A DNA stretch of 64,000 nt from Bacteroidales bacterium. Lineage in GTDB: Bacteria; Bacteroidota; Bacteroidia; Bacteroidales; CAIWKO01. The stretch's first letter is position 1. The number at the start of each line of letters is the position of its first letter. Below the pieces are notes generated by a model. It searched no databases, was not told the origin of the DNA, and worked only from the letters and a program-made list of their open reading frames with translations. The translations under genes were made by a program, and so were the position numbers. Of the stretch, positions 8,962 through 17,809 are shown piece by piece. The DNA is taken from contig JALOBU010000007.1 of the NCBI GenBank assembly GCA_023228145.1, forward strand, positions 62,001 to 126,000, in the 5' to 3' direction.

Positions 8962-10374
8962 TCAATTTATTTGCTCCTCATATCTTTCCAAACGTGGCCT
9001 GATAGGGCACTGAAAAGAGGAATACAATGTCTTCTTTTTTTCAGTTGCCTGATCGTCAATAAATACCCCAATTTTTATATAAAAAGCATCGCTTACTTCT
9101 ATGTAATTTGCTGCGTATTCTCCCACATAAGTAGTAAAATAAAAACCAAAAGAGAAAATACCTATATTTAAAAAATCGGGCTTGATTTTTATGGTAGAAC
9201 GAAAAAAACCCGTTGCTTTGTTTTGTTTAAGATCCTCTTCCATGTCAGGAGTCGATATAAAAAGTAATTGTTTCATGTAGTGGCAATTTAATGAAATTCC
9301 AATATAAGCATTTTCTACCAATCGTTCGAATTCCACTTCAAAATTTATTGTATCTTCAATATTAATTGGGTCACCGACATTTTTTCCCGAAGCTTTGGCT
9401 GATATTTTCATGATTCTAAGATATTTATTATGTGGAGCGACATCCGGGTCTTCCCAATTAATAATGGGCGGAGGGAGTTTTTTATGTTGTTCAGTAATAT
9501 TTATCTGCTCGTTTTTAAAAATAACAACATTTTCGTTCTGAGCTTCAGTTTTATCTTGTATCTCATTTATTTCATACTCTTTATCAACCGTTTCAAATAC
9601 TTTATCCGCTTCAATTTTTTCTATCAGGGTGTTTTCAAAATACCGCATAATAACTTCCTGGTTCCCCTGGTCTTTAATTCTTCCTTTTTCGAGTAAAATA
9701 AAACGTTGGCAATATTTCTGCACATCAGAAAGATTATGACTAACTAAAATCATGGTTTTCTTTTTTTCAGATAATTCCTGAATTTTATCCTGACATTTCA
9801 TCTGAAACCCTATATCCCCAACGGCCAATACCTCATCAAATAATAAAATATCGGCATTGATGTTCACAGCTATCGAAAAAGCAAGGCGCATGAACATACC
9901 ACTAGAATAAAATTTAACAGCCGTATTAACGAACTTGCCAATTTCAGCAAAATCAATAATATCATTAAATCTGTTTTCAATAGTTCTCTTAGGGATACCC
10001 ATCAGTGTCCCGCTCAGGAAAATATTCTCTTTGCCTGTTAATTCAGGATGAAAACCCATTCCCATTTCAAGAACAGAAGCCACACTGCCGTTAATATCTA
10101 TTTTCCCTTCAGTCGGAACCACAACTTCGCTCAGTAACTTTAATAAAGTGCTTTTACCGGCGCCATTGTATCCTATGATCCCGATGGATTCTCCTTTTTT
10201 TATTTCAAAGTTGATATCATTTAATGCATAAAATTCACCGGGATAAATATCCTTTCTTTTACTTTTTGTTGTTACCATGTGCCTGACCCTGTCAACAATG
10301 GCAAAATCATAATCCTTTTTCTGAAGATTGTATTTTTTACTTAACCCCGTTACCCGAATAGCAAAATCTTCCAT
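8962..10374 (-). CDS. wzt: ABC transporter ATP-binding protein Wzt with C-terminal glycan-recognition domain
   Basis: The 470-residue protein is the nucleotide-binding subunit of an O-antigen/teichoic-acid-type exporter. Walker A is GYNGAGKST (68-76), the signature is YSSGM (156-160), Walker B is ILLFDE (176-181) and the switch His is at about 213. After residue 300 comes a beta-rich extension like the Wzt C-terminal domain, which in O9a-type systems binds the capped end of the glycan. It starts six bases after wzm1 and heads an operon of radical SAM genes. The nucleotide-binding part is very close to that at 37720-39051; the C-terminal domains are much less alike. Confidence 0.93.
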   Translation of the reverse strand: MEDFAIRVTGLSKKYNLQKKDYDFAIVDRVRHMVTTKSKRKDIYPGEFYALNDINFEIKKGESIGIIGYNGAGKSTLLKLLSEVVVPTEGKIDINGSVASVLEMGMGFHPELTGKENIFLSGTLMGIPKRTIENRFNDIIDFAEIGKFVNTAVKFYSSGMFMRLAFSIAVNINADILLFDEVLAVGDIGFQMKCQDKIQELSEKKKTMILVSHNLSDVQKYCQRFILLEKGRIKDQGNQEVIMRYFENTLIEKIEADKVFETVDKEYEINEIQDKTEAQNENVVIFKNEQINITEQHKKLPPPIINWEDPDVAPHNKYLRIMKISAKASGKNVGDPINIEDTINFEVEFERLVENAYIGISLNCHYMKQLLFISTPDMEEDLKQNKATGFFRSTIKIKPDFLNIGIFSFGFYFTTYVGEYAANYIEVSDAFYIKIGVFIDDQATEKKKTLYSSFQCPIRPRLERYEEQIN

Positions 10375-10380
10375 AATCCA

Positions 10381-11196
10381 TTAAATAACATCGGCCATAA
10401 GGTTTTCAACCCGGCGAAAATAATATAAACCTGAAATAAATAACAATATCATGGGAATAATACCATAGAGGTATTTTATGTCCAGTGCGGTGTCAAGTAG
10501 GCACCAGCGGATAAAAGCAATTACCCCTGCCATCGGATTGACATATACCAGAAAAGAATATCCGGGAGGTAACATTGCCGATGGGAAAAAAACAGGTGTG
10601 ATAAAAATTCCAAAGCCAATCAAGTAAGGTATAATATGATAAAAATCACGAAAGCGAAACGTCAGTGCGCTGAGCCATATTGCCACACTCAATCCGGTAA
10701 TCATATTTAAAAGAATTCCAAATGGCAAAAAAACTGTTTTGTATGAAAGGGGGTACTGGTAAAAAAGTAAAATAGCAATGTAAAAAATAAACCATACGGC
10801 AAACTCTATGAGTCCCACCATCGATTTTGATAAAGGAAGTATCAGTTTTGGGAAATACACCTTTTTAATGATATGTTGCGATTGTTGTAATGATGTTCCT
10901 GCCTGACTTATTATGGTTGAAAAATAATACCATGCCATCATTCCGGGATATGCAAAAACAATATATGGAATACTTTCAGGAATTACCACTTGAAACAACC
11001 ATCCAAAAAAGAAAAAAATAATGAGTCCGGCTGTTGACGCCTGTACAAAACTCCATAAAATACCAAACCGGGTCTGAGCATATTGCACTTTGATATCCCT
11101 GAATGTAAAACTTGTCAGCAAATACCTATACTGCCAGACTTTTATTAAATTCAACTTTTTCCAGCCTTTACTGGGGGCTTCTATTGTTTTTATAAT
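10381..11196 (-). CDS. wzm: ABC-2 type polysaccharide export permease Wzm, apparently with a non-ATG start
   Basis: This inner-membrane permease has six predicted membrane segments and the family-typical start region ending in VWQYR then RDIKVQYAQTRFG. It pairs with wzt just downstream to flip a lipid-linked glycan. The first ATG/GTG/TTG in frame is a TTG at 11154, which would cut off the conserved residues TIEAPSKGW that Wzm proteins normally carry. An in-frame stop at 11202-11200 leaves only AAC, ATT (11196) or ATA (11193) as earlier starts. I therefore place the start at the ATT at 11196, about a dozen bases after the predicted transcription start. With TTG the protein would be 257 residues, with ATT 271. 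Confidence 0.88.
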   Translation of the reverse strand: MIKTIEAPSKGWKKLNLIKVWQYRYLLTSFTFRDIKVQYAQTRFGILWSFVQASTAGLIIFFFFGWLFQVVIPESIPYIVFAYPGMMAWYYFSTIISQAGTSLQQSQHIIKKVYFPKLILPLSKSMVGLIEFAVWFIFYIAILLFYQYPLSYKTVFLPFGILLNMITGLSVAIWLSALTFRFRDFYHIIPYLIGFGIFITPVFFPSAMLPPGYSFLVYVNPMAGVIAFIRWCLLDTALDIKYLYGIIPMILLFISGLYYFRRVENLMADVI

Positions 11197-11214
11197 GTTT
11201 TAATTTTAAAAAAG

Positions 11215-11222
11215 CAAAGTTA
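11215..11222 (-). promoter_or_regulatory. putative -7 element (TAACTTTG) for the wzm1-wzt1-radical SAM operon
   Basis: On the minus strand this reads TAACTTTG, an exact TAnnTTTG match. The next gene downstream is wzm1. The predicted transcript would start near 11209, which restricts where wzm1 can begin. No convincing TTTG -33 box was found. Confidence 0.5.
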
Positions 11223-11299
11223 CTATTATTTATTTAAAATAATTCTTTCATTGATTTATATCATAAAAAACCAAAAAACTTTTGCCGGATTTTAACGAA

Positions 11300-13207
11300 T
11301 TATTTGCAAATAAGAGAATCTATAATTCCCATTTTTTCTAAATTCCAGAGCACTCCTTTTGCCATGACTTCATAGCCTGTTGACCTGCAATGCCCGTCAA
11401 CAGGCCAGTAATATTTATGATGGTTTAAGGGAGTTATTTTTTCAATTTCTTTAGTGTATTGAAACAGGTCAATAACCCTGATTTTGTTTTCCGTCAATAA
11501 CTTACTTTTAATGGAATCATATCCTGTGCCCGTATCGTCAATAAAAACAACTATCAATGTAAAGCCTTTTTTTAAAGAAAGTTCGTGAAATCTGTAAATA
11601 CAATTTTCCGTATCCTCTTTTGCCCTGATGCTGTCGGCTTTATATTCAGACGGAGATAAAAGTTCTTTGTATTTAAAAACATCATTTACAAACAGCCTGA
11701 CAATATAACTCAGGGCATACAAGGGTTCCAATCGGGGAGCTTCACGAAAACGCACACCTTCGGTAGTAAAACGTTCAAATCCGCCCCTGAACCTGTAAAA
11801 CTCAAAATCGGAAGAACCCAGAGTTAATAGTACAAGGTCAGGTTGATATTTCAACAACCTTTTTTCCAGCAGTGCGTAATGAAAAAACGGGTCAGAACCT
11901 GACATGCCTGCATTAAAAACCGTTATTTTTTTACCGGAAATATGTTTTATTCTTTTTCCGAGCAAGCCTGGCCATGTTGAATCCTGAGGAGCGCCGATAC
12001 CTTCAGTAAATGAATTGCCAAGGCAAATGATGCGAAACTCGTTACTGTCTTTTTTTACAGGGTGGTCAATGTCTCTTAATCCTTCGGAATTGCATTTCAT
12101 TTCATAGGCAAATTCTTTCCGCTTGTCAATATAAGAATGATAAGGAGAATGTATCATTAAACCCTGATGGTCTTTGCTATTAATATCATATTCGATAAAG
12201 CCGGAGGAGTAATATAATCCAACTTTTTCACTGTAACTTTTATTAATACCGGCAAGCCTCAGAAACAACTCAAATGCCAGCCAAAGTATAATTAAAATAC
12301 TCAGGGCAAAATACCATTTTTCTTTTACAGCTCCAGAAGTTTTGCATGCATATGTAATAATCCGGATTAAAAACCACAGAAAAAGCCCGCACATCAAAAT
12401 AAAAAGCACGGAAGTGACAAGTGTGGCGAGATTAAATCTGAAAAAAAGATATCCAAAGAACAGACTGAATGCAATCAATACAGACACGATGATGATTTTA
12501 ACCCATAAATAAATTTGTTTTTTTGTAATTTTCATACTTTTAAATTTTACAATGCCTGTCCTAAAAAACAAATTTGTAAATTCCAATGGCTTTTGAAGAA
12601 ACCGGTTGAATGTATTTCTAAAAGCCTGTCTGTAAACTTTATTTTTTGTAACCGTCTTTAGTTTACTTTTTATCCTGATGAAAATAGAGAAAATTAAAAT
12701 CACAAAAAATAACACAGCAAGAATAACTATTCCGGGTTTAAATTCTTTCCAATGCGTAAGCGACCATAAAACAGAAAACAATGGTGTTCTTCCCTGTATG
12801 TACCCGGGAATTAAATAATATTTCAACCCAACACTGATGCCATATGAATTAAGGTCTTTTAATTGAAGTGTTTTTTTATTCTGGTTAATATATATTTCAA
12901 TTACAGAAGCCTTTCCTGATAGACTGTCCGGAATTTCCACCTCAATTCTCTTATGAAAGCCCCAGGTACATACCCATTGTATTTGTTGTTCGAAAAAAGG
13001 GAAAGGAATTTTACGGTCAAGTGGCGTTATACTATAAACCTTGATTTTATTTGCCTCCTTCAAGGATATTCCCGGGAAACTCATCGTAACAGGCTCATAA
13101 ATCTTTATATTCCTGAGATATAAAAAATAAGCAAGAACAAAGGCAATGGCAAAAATTGAAAAAAACACAACAATTACCCTGATGCTTAGTTTTTTTGAAA
13201 ATTTCAT
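11300..13207 (-). CDS. membrane-anchored SGNH/GDSL-family hydrolase
   Basis: The 635-residue protein has about five membrane segments (near 10-31, 159-178, 234-256, 262-285 and 298-318), with a soluble part between the first two. A C-terminal SGNH domain begins near 390. Block I is LGNSFTEG with the likely nucleophile Ser399, a conserved AGMSG and LTLGSSDF follow, and the Asp-His pair is D604/H606 in VDGHC. Such enzymes act as esterases or acyltransferases on polysaccharides and lipids. The arrangement suggests acylation or deacylation of the glycan at the membrane. It is the last gene of the leftward twitch radical SAM operon, 68 bases after 13276-14796. Confidence 0.8.
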   Translation of the reverse strand: MKFSKKLSIRVIVVFFSIFAIAFVLAYFLYLRNIKIYEPVTMSFPGISLKEANKIKVYSITPLDRKIPFPFFEQQIQWVCTWGFHKRIEVEIPDSLSGKASVIEIYINQNKKTLQLKDLNSYGISVGLKYYLIPGYIQGRTPLFSVLWSLTHWKEFKPGIVILAVLFFVILIFSIFIRIKSKLKTVTKNKVYRQAFRNTFNRFLQKPLEFTNLFFRTGIVKFKSMKITKKQIYLWVKIIIVSVLIAFSLFFGYLFFRFNLATLVTSVLFILMCGLFLWFLIRIITYACKTSGAVKEKWYFALSILIILWLAFELFLRLAGINKSYSEKVGLYYSSGFIEYDINSKDHQGLMIHSPYHSYIDKRKEFAYEMKCNSEGLRDIDHPVKKDSNEFRIICLGNSFTEGIGAPQDSTWPGLLGKRIKHISGKKITVFNAGMSGSDPFFHYALLEKRLLKYQPDLVLLTLGSSDFEFYRFRGGFERFTTEGVRFREAPRLEPLYALSYIVRLFVNDVFKYKELLSPSEYKADSIRAKEDTENCIYRFHELSLKKGFTLIVVFIDDTGTGYDSIKSKLLTENKIRVIDLFQYTKEIEKITPLNHHKYYWPVDGHCRSTGYEVMAKGVLWNLEKMGIIDSLICK

Positions 13208-13275
13208 AATAATTTCTGTCTTGAGTATATAAAATTATAAAAAAACAGATTTAATTTTGTATTTGCAGGCAATAA

Positions 13276-14796
13276 TTAATTCAACATCTCGTATTCCCTT
13301 GAAATTATTTTTAATATCTTTAATAATTCTTCCTGTTGCTGTTCAGTTGTTGACTTTCTGAAAAAACCGATTACCTCGCCGGACTCCCTTTCCTTATTAA
13401 GATAATATAAAACAAGTTCCTCTGGAATTTTGCTTTCTTTCAAAGGTTCCGATAAATGAATGATACTGAGAAATGCTTCGAGTTCTTGTTCGGAAAATCC
13501 ATGGTACTTTAAAAGATTTTTATATTCTGTTGCAGATTTCTTTATCTGTAAAACACTGACAGTTCTGATTTTTTCGGAAACGCTTTCCTGTTCTTCGATC
13601 AGGACGGAAAACTCATTATCAAAGGACTCATTTTGTTCTTTGCATTGATACCAATATTCAACAGACGAAACAAGTTCGTCAAAAACTTTTATGTTTTTCT
13701 TCTGCAAGTACCTGCCTGTATCAAAAAAAACAGATTTATAATACGAAACAATTTCTTTTAGTGCATCTTTTGGAAGGCTCCATAATGCTAGCTCCCTGGG
13801 ATGTATTACTGTACTCACGTCAAAATAAAAGTCATGGCTGTTGCAAAAATTTACAACATCCGGTATATCCCTCCAGTTATTTCTGAAAGGCGCTGCAATA
13901 ACGGATTTATTTTTCAGGTTGTTTCCAAGCCACCTGACATTACTCATGGTATCTTCAAAGTTTGCATTCACTCGAATGGATTCATAATTTGTCTTATTCA
14001 TTGAATCCAGAGAAATACCAACCATAAATTTTCCTTTTTTGAGGATATGTTTTATCCTGTCATTAAGTATGGTTGCATTGGTCTGAATATACATAGATAC
14101 TGAGGGCTTCATGCTTATAATTTTTTCCCAGATATCAAGATAAACAGGGATAAGAAACGGCTCGCCACCATAAAACTTAGCTTCCGACAAATGCGGAATA
14201 AACTCATCCAATTGTTTTACAAACGTATCATCATAAGGGAATTTCATTCTTTCTTTACGTTCCCTGTTCACCTGAATGGCAGATGACACTCTCCCTGAAC
14301 ACATCACACATTCCAGATTACATGTATTGCTTAGTTCAAATTCAATTACTCTGGGGTATTTTTTCAGCGGAAGCATACCGTATTTATCAAAAAAAACGGC
14401 GGTTGTTGAACTGTAATTTTTTTGTAGAATAGATTCTCTGCATTTATAACACCCCAAGGAAAGGTCGTTTTGTAGTATAGATGTACGCAACAGTTCTGCT
14501 TTTTTATTAAACCATATATCATGGATGTTATTTTCGGGATAGTTTCCCAGGATTAGTTTTGTGTTTTTACAACAAACGATTGCATTTCCTTGTGTGTTGA
14601 AAAAAAGATTAACCCACGGCGCATAGCAAAGCCTGGGTAGCATCCCGAAGGGACGGTTTTTGTTAAAATCAATATAGGTTTTTTTGTCAAGTGAGCCTGT
14701 AGTATCCTCAGGCATCCTTTTATTATAAAATATGTTCCTGCATCTGTTAATCCAGCGGGAGGTTGTATATATTATTTTTCCGCTTAGTTCGTTCAT
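13276..14796 (-). CDS. N-terminal-twitch-domain radical SAM protein
   Basis: The 506-residue protein belongs to the group in which the auxiliary-cluster (twitch/SPASM-like) domain precedes the radical SAM core. N-terminal cysteines are C57, the CC pair C75-C76, and C116/C119 (CYKC). The radical SAM motif is CNLECVMC (C159, C163, C166), followed by FYGGEPFL. The last 150 residues are helical and glutamate/lysine-rich. It is one of five tandem paralogues (13276-20896). The family has no established reaction that I know of. Confidence 0.85.
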   Translation of the reverse strand: MNELSGKIIYTTSRWINRCRNIFYNKRMPEDTTGSLDKKTYIDFNKNRPFGMLPRLCYAPWVNLFFNTQGNAIVCCKNTKLILGNYPENNIHDIWFNKKAELLRTSILQNDLSLGCYKCRESILQKNYSSTTAVFFDKYGMLPLKKYPRVIEFELSNTCNLECVMCSGRVSSAIQVNRERKERMKFPYDDTFVKQLDEFIPHLSEAKFYGGEPFLIPVYLDIWEKIISMKPSVSMYIQTNATILNDRIKHILKKGKFMVGISLDSMNKTNYESIRVNANFEDTMSNVRWLGNNLKNKSVIAAPFRNNWRDIPDVVNFCNSHDFYFDVSTVIHPRELALWSLPKDALKEIVSYYKSVFFDTGRYLQKKNIKVFDELVSSVEYWYQCKEQNESFDNEFSVLIEEQESVSEKIRTVSVLQIKKSATEYKNLLKYHGFSEQELEAFLSIIHLSEPLKESKIPEELVLYYLNKERESGEVIGFFRKSTTEQQQEELLKILKIISREYEMLN

Positions 14797-14866
14797 TGAG
14801 CAAGGTAGAAATTATTCTTATTTGTTATTTGAAACATATCATTTTAATAAGCTTTCTGGAATAATA

Positions 14867-16261
14867 CTAATGCCTTTCGGTATCCAATGAATTGTTTTTT
14901 TGTTTTATTTTTTCTATTATCTGGAATTCACTCATTTCAAAAAAATCTATAAATTCCTTTTCGTTGGTTTCAAGAAAATATTGAATAACATTTTCTTTTG
15001 AAATAAATGAAATAGTTTTTTTATAAACGGCATTAAATTTATCAATTTGATTTCTTAGTGAAATTGCCTGGTTTGCTGAGCCGGTTTTTTCCCTTTCATG
15101 AAAATACGAATTATAATATTTTTCTGTTCTTTCTATAAGCATTTGTACGCTGTTTTCAAAGTTTGTAATGTTTTGCTTATCCAGGCCCTTTTCTTCCAGT
15201 TTTCTCTTGTCGTTCATCCAGGTATGAATCTGTTTCAGCATTGACTGGTAAAGAATCAGGTTTTTTTTGCCTTCGGGGCTGATAGCCGAAGGAACATTAT
15301 TATTGAGGAAACGAATAATATCGGCAAGGTCTTTTGAGCTAAGAGACTTAAGAGAAAGGTGAAGCGGGTATTCTACATAATTGATAAAAATTCCAAATTG
15401 ATGCTTATCGGCAAAATTGAATACCTCGGGAATATCCTGAAAATTGTTCGTCATCAGGCATGTGCAGGAAGTAAATGTTGTGTTTTTTTCTTTGGTATAT
15501 TCTATAAAATAAAGAAGGTTTTTATAAAAAACATTATAAGAAGCGTTTTCCCGTATTTGCTCATAGCGTTCTTTATTAAAGGAGTCTATGGATATATTGA
15601 TATCAAAATTGGTCCGGGATAAAACACTACGTACTTTATCGTTAAGAATAGTGCCATTAGAAGTTACAGAAACGGAAATTTTTTTGTTAAGCCTGATAAT
15701 CTCTTCCCATATATCATAATATAAATCTATCAAAAAAGGCTCCCCGCCCTTAAAATTTGTCCGCTTCAAATACGGAATGTATGGTAAGAGCTGCTCAACA
15801 AATTTATGGTCATAGATTATTTCTTTAGATACAACGCTTTTATCTTCGTGCTTGTCTGATAAAAGGGAATTGCACATCACACACTTCAGGTTACAACGAT
15901 TGCTAAGCTCAAATTCTACAGATGCAGGAATGTTGGAGTGTTTAAAATTATCCTTGTATGCCTGAAAAATTGCAGATTGAAAATTCCCTTCCATTAATTT
16001 CCCATAGCAGTATGAACAACCTCCTAAAACTTCGCCTTTTCTGAACCTCTCTGAAATTTCTTTCCTTTTTTCCCCTTCGAATAATTCCTTTACCGATTGC
16101 TCAGGATAAACTCCCAATATATCTTCGTTATTTGAACAACACATTAACACAAACCCGTCAATCCGGAAATAAACATTATTCAAAGGCGCATCACAATAAT
16201 CGTTCAACCCCCGGGCTTTTAATTTAAGTTTCTTTAATATCTGTTCAAAATGCACGTTCAT
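14867..16261 (-). CDS. N-terminal-twitch-domain radical SAM protein
   Basis: At 464 residues this is the shortest of the five tandem paralogues, because it lacks most of the N-terminal extension before the twitch domain. Auxiliary cysteines are C23, C41-C42 and C82/C85. The radical SAM motif is CNLKCVMC (C123, C127, C130), followed by FKGGEPFL. The C-terminal helical region is lysine/glutamate-rich and may form a coiled coil. It begins three bases after 16265-17809 ends, so the two are probably translationally coupled. Function unknown. Confidence 0.85.
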   Translation of the reverse strand: MNVHFEQILKKLKLKARGLNDYCDAPLNNVYFRIDGFVLMCCSNNEDILGVYPEQSVKELFEGEKRKEISERFRKGEVLGGCSYCYGKLMEGNFQSAIFQAYKDNFKHSNIPASVEFELSNRCNLKCVMCNSLLSDKHEDKSVVSKEIIYDHKFVEQLLPYIPYLKRTNFKGGEPFLIDLYYDIWEEIIRLNKKISVSVTSNGTILNDKVRSVLSRTNFDINISIDSFNKERYEQIRENASYNVFYKNLLYFIEYTKEKNTTFTSCTCLMTNNFQDIPEVFNFADKHQFGIFINYVEYPLHLSLKSLSSKDLADIIRFLNNNVPSAISPEGKKNLILYQSMLKQIHTWMNDKRKLEEKGLDKQNITNFENSVQMLIERTEKYYNSYFHEREKTGSANQAISLRNQIDKFNAVYKKTISFISKENVIQYFLETNEKEFIDFFEMSEFQIIEKIKQKNNSLDTERH

Positions 16262-16264
16262 TTG

Positions 16265-17809
16265 TTATACATCCCCGTTTATTTCACTTTTTATTTTTAT
16301 CTCATCGGTTTTGCACTCTTCAATTATGCTTTCAGTAACATCTTTTAATTTATCAATGTCCGAACCCAATAGCTCCTGAACAATAAGCTCATCAGGAAAA
16401 TCATTCAGTTTATATATGGCACGTTTCAGGTAAATATCCTGTTGAAAGCCATCAATAACCATATCAAGTTTTTTTATCAGCGAAATGCTGTCGTTGTCAT
16501 TTTGTTCAACAGTTTTATTTTGCTGAAAATAATGAATTATTTTGTTCCGTATGCTTTGAACAAGTTCGTTGGTTTCCGTCTTTTCGAGCCAAATACCATC
16601 CTCTTCCCATTTTGCAAATTCCTGTTTGTTTTTTTCAAGCTTTTCTCTCTTCTGAATTACCCATGACTCTAATTGTTTTACAAAATCATCAAAATGAATT
16701 TTATTTCTTTTTGCTGTTAATGAATTTGATGGCAATTTTTTAAATTTGAGTGTATCCCAGACAACGATAAGCTCTTTCAATGGCATATGATATAATGAGC
16801 ATCCTGCGGGAGTCCACACTGTATTAAAATATACGCCCGCATTCCATGTATTACATTGCTCAATAATCTCTGGTAATTCCTCCCAATTTTGTCTCATAGG
16901 GCACACAGAAATACTGAAAGGCGTTTTTTTTCTCTTAGCATATTCTGAAAAATACACAATATTTGAAATAACTTTTTCAAAGCTGCAGTTTTTTCTTATC
17001 CTTTCAAGAGTTTCTTTTCTTATTGATTCAATGGAAACGCCCACTCTGAAATTTCCTCTTTCAAGTAATGATTTAATTCTGTCGTCAAGCACTGTCGCAT
17101 TTGTCTGAACCAACAACATGCATTTGGGGTTCAGTTGTATGATTCTTTCCCAGATTTTATAATATGCTTTAATCAAAAAAGGCTCTCCTCCTAAAAATTT
17201 CGCTTTAACCAGATGGGGTATAAATTCGTCAAGCTGACTAACAAAGTTTTCGTCATAAATATTTTTTTCGGCCGCCGCTTTCCCCATCTCCCGCCCTATT
17301 GAAGAAGAAAATTCGGGCGTACACATGATACACTGAAGATTGCACTCATTGCTCAACTCAAATTCCATCATTGCAGGATAGTGATTTTTCAATGGAATTA
17401 CATCAAAAAGAGCTGCTTCCACTGCGTCAAAATTCCCATCATCTATTCTGTTTTTACAATGAAAACAGCCTTTTGACAAATCGGCATGCTTTAATACATC
17501 TCTTAGTTCTTTTATCTTTTGCCCGTTCCATATTTCGGATATATTTTGTTCAGGGTACCTCCCAAAAACATGCGAACGGTTCAGGCAGCAAGCAACCACT
17601 TTTCCATTCATGCCAAAATACATGCTTTTGAATGGAGCATAACAAATTACCGGTTTAGGGCCTAAGGGCCTGCACAATTGATATTTTTTTATAGAATCCG
17701 AATAATTTGGCTTATGTAAATTAACTAATAATTTATTTTTTCGCCTTACCAATGCAAGCAAAATGCGTTGTATAAATTCAGGAAGCCACAAAAAGCGATA
17801 CGCATTCAT
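16265..17809 (-). CDS. N-terminal-twitch-domain radical SAM protein
   Basis: The 514-residue protein has auxiliary-domain cysteines C56, C74-C75 and C115/C118 and the radical SAM motif CNLQCIMC (C156, C160, C163), then FLGGEPFL. Its ATG at 17809 overlaps the stop codon of 17806-19386 by four bases (ATGA). The long C-terminal helical tail is shared by the group, apparently without cysteines. A basic, hydrophobic N-terminal stretch of about 30 residues may touch the membrane. Reaction unknown. Confidence 0.85.
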   Translation of the reverse strand: MNAYRFLWLPEFIQRILLALVRRKNKLLVNLHKPNYSDSIKKYQLCRPLGPKPVICYAPFKSMYFGMNGKVVACCLNRSHVFGRYPEQNISEIWNGQKIKELRDVLKHADLSKGCFHCKNRIDDGNFDAVEAALFDVIPLKNHYPAMMEFELSNECNLQCIMCTPEFSSSIGREMGKAAAEKNIYDENFVSQLDEFIPHLVKAKFLGGEPFLIKAYYKIWERIIQLNPKCMLLVQTNATVLDDRIKSLLERGNFRVGVSIESIRKETLERIRKNCSFEKVISNIVYFSEYAKRKKTPFSISVCPMRQNWEELPEIIEQCNTWNAGVYFNTVWTPAGCSLYHMPLKELIVVWDTLKFKKLPSNSLTAKRNKIHFDDFVKQLESWVIQKREKLEKNKQEFAKWEEDGIWLEKTETNELVQSIRNKIIHYFQQNKTVEQNDNDSISLIKKLDMVIDGFQQDIYLKRAIYKLNDFPDELIVQELLGSDIDKLKDVTESIIEECKTDEIKIKSEINGDV

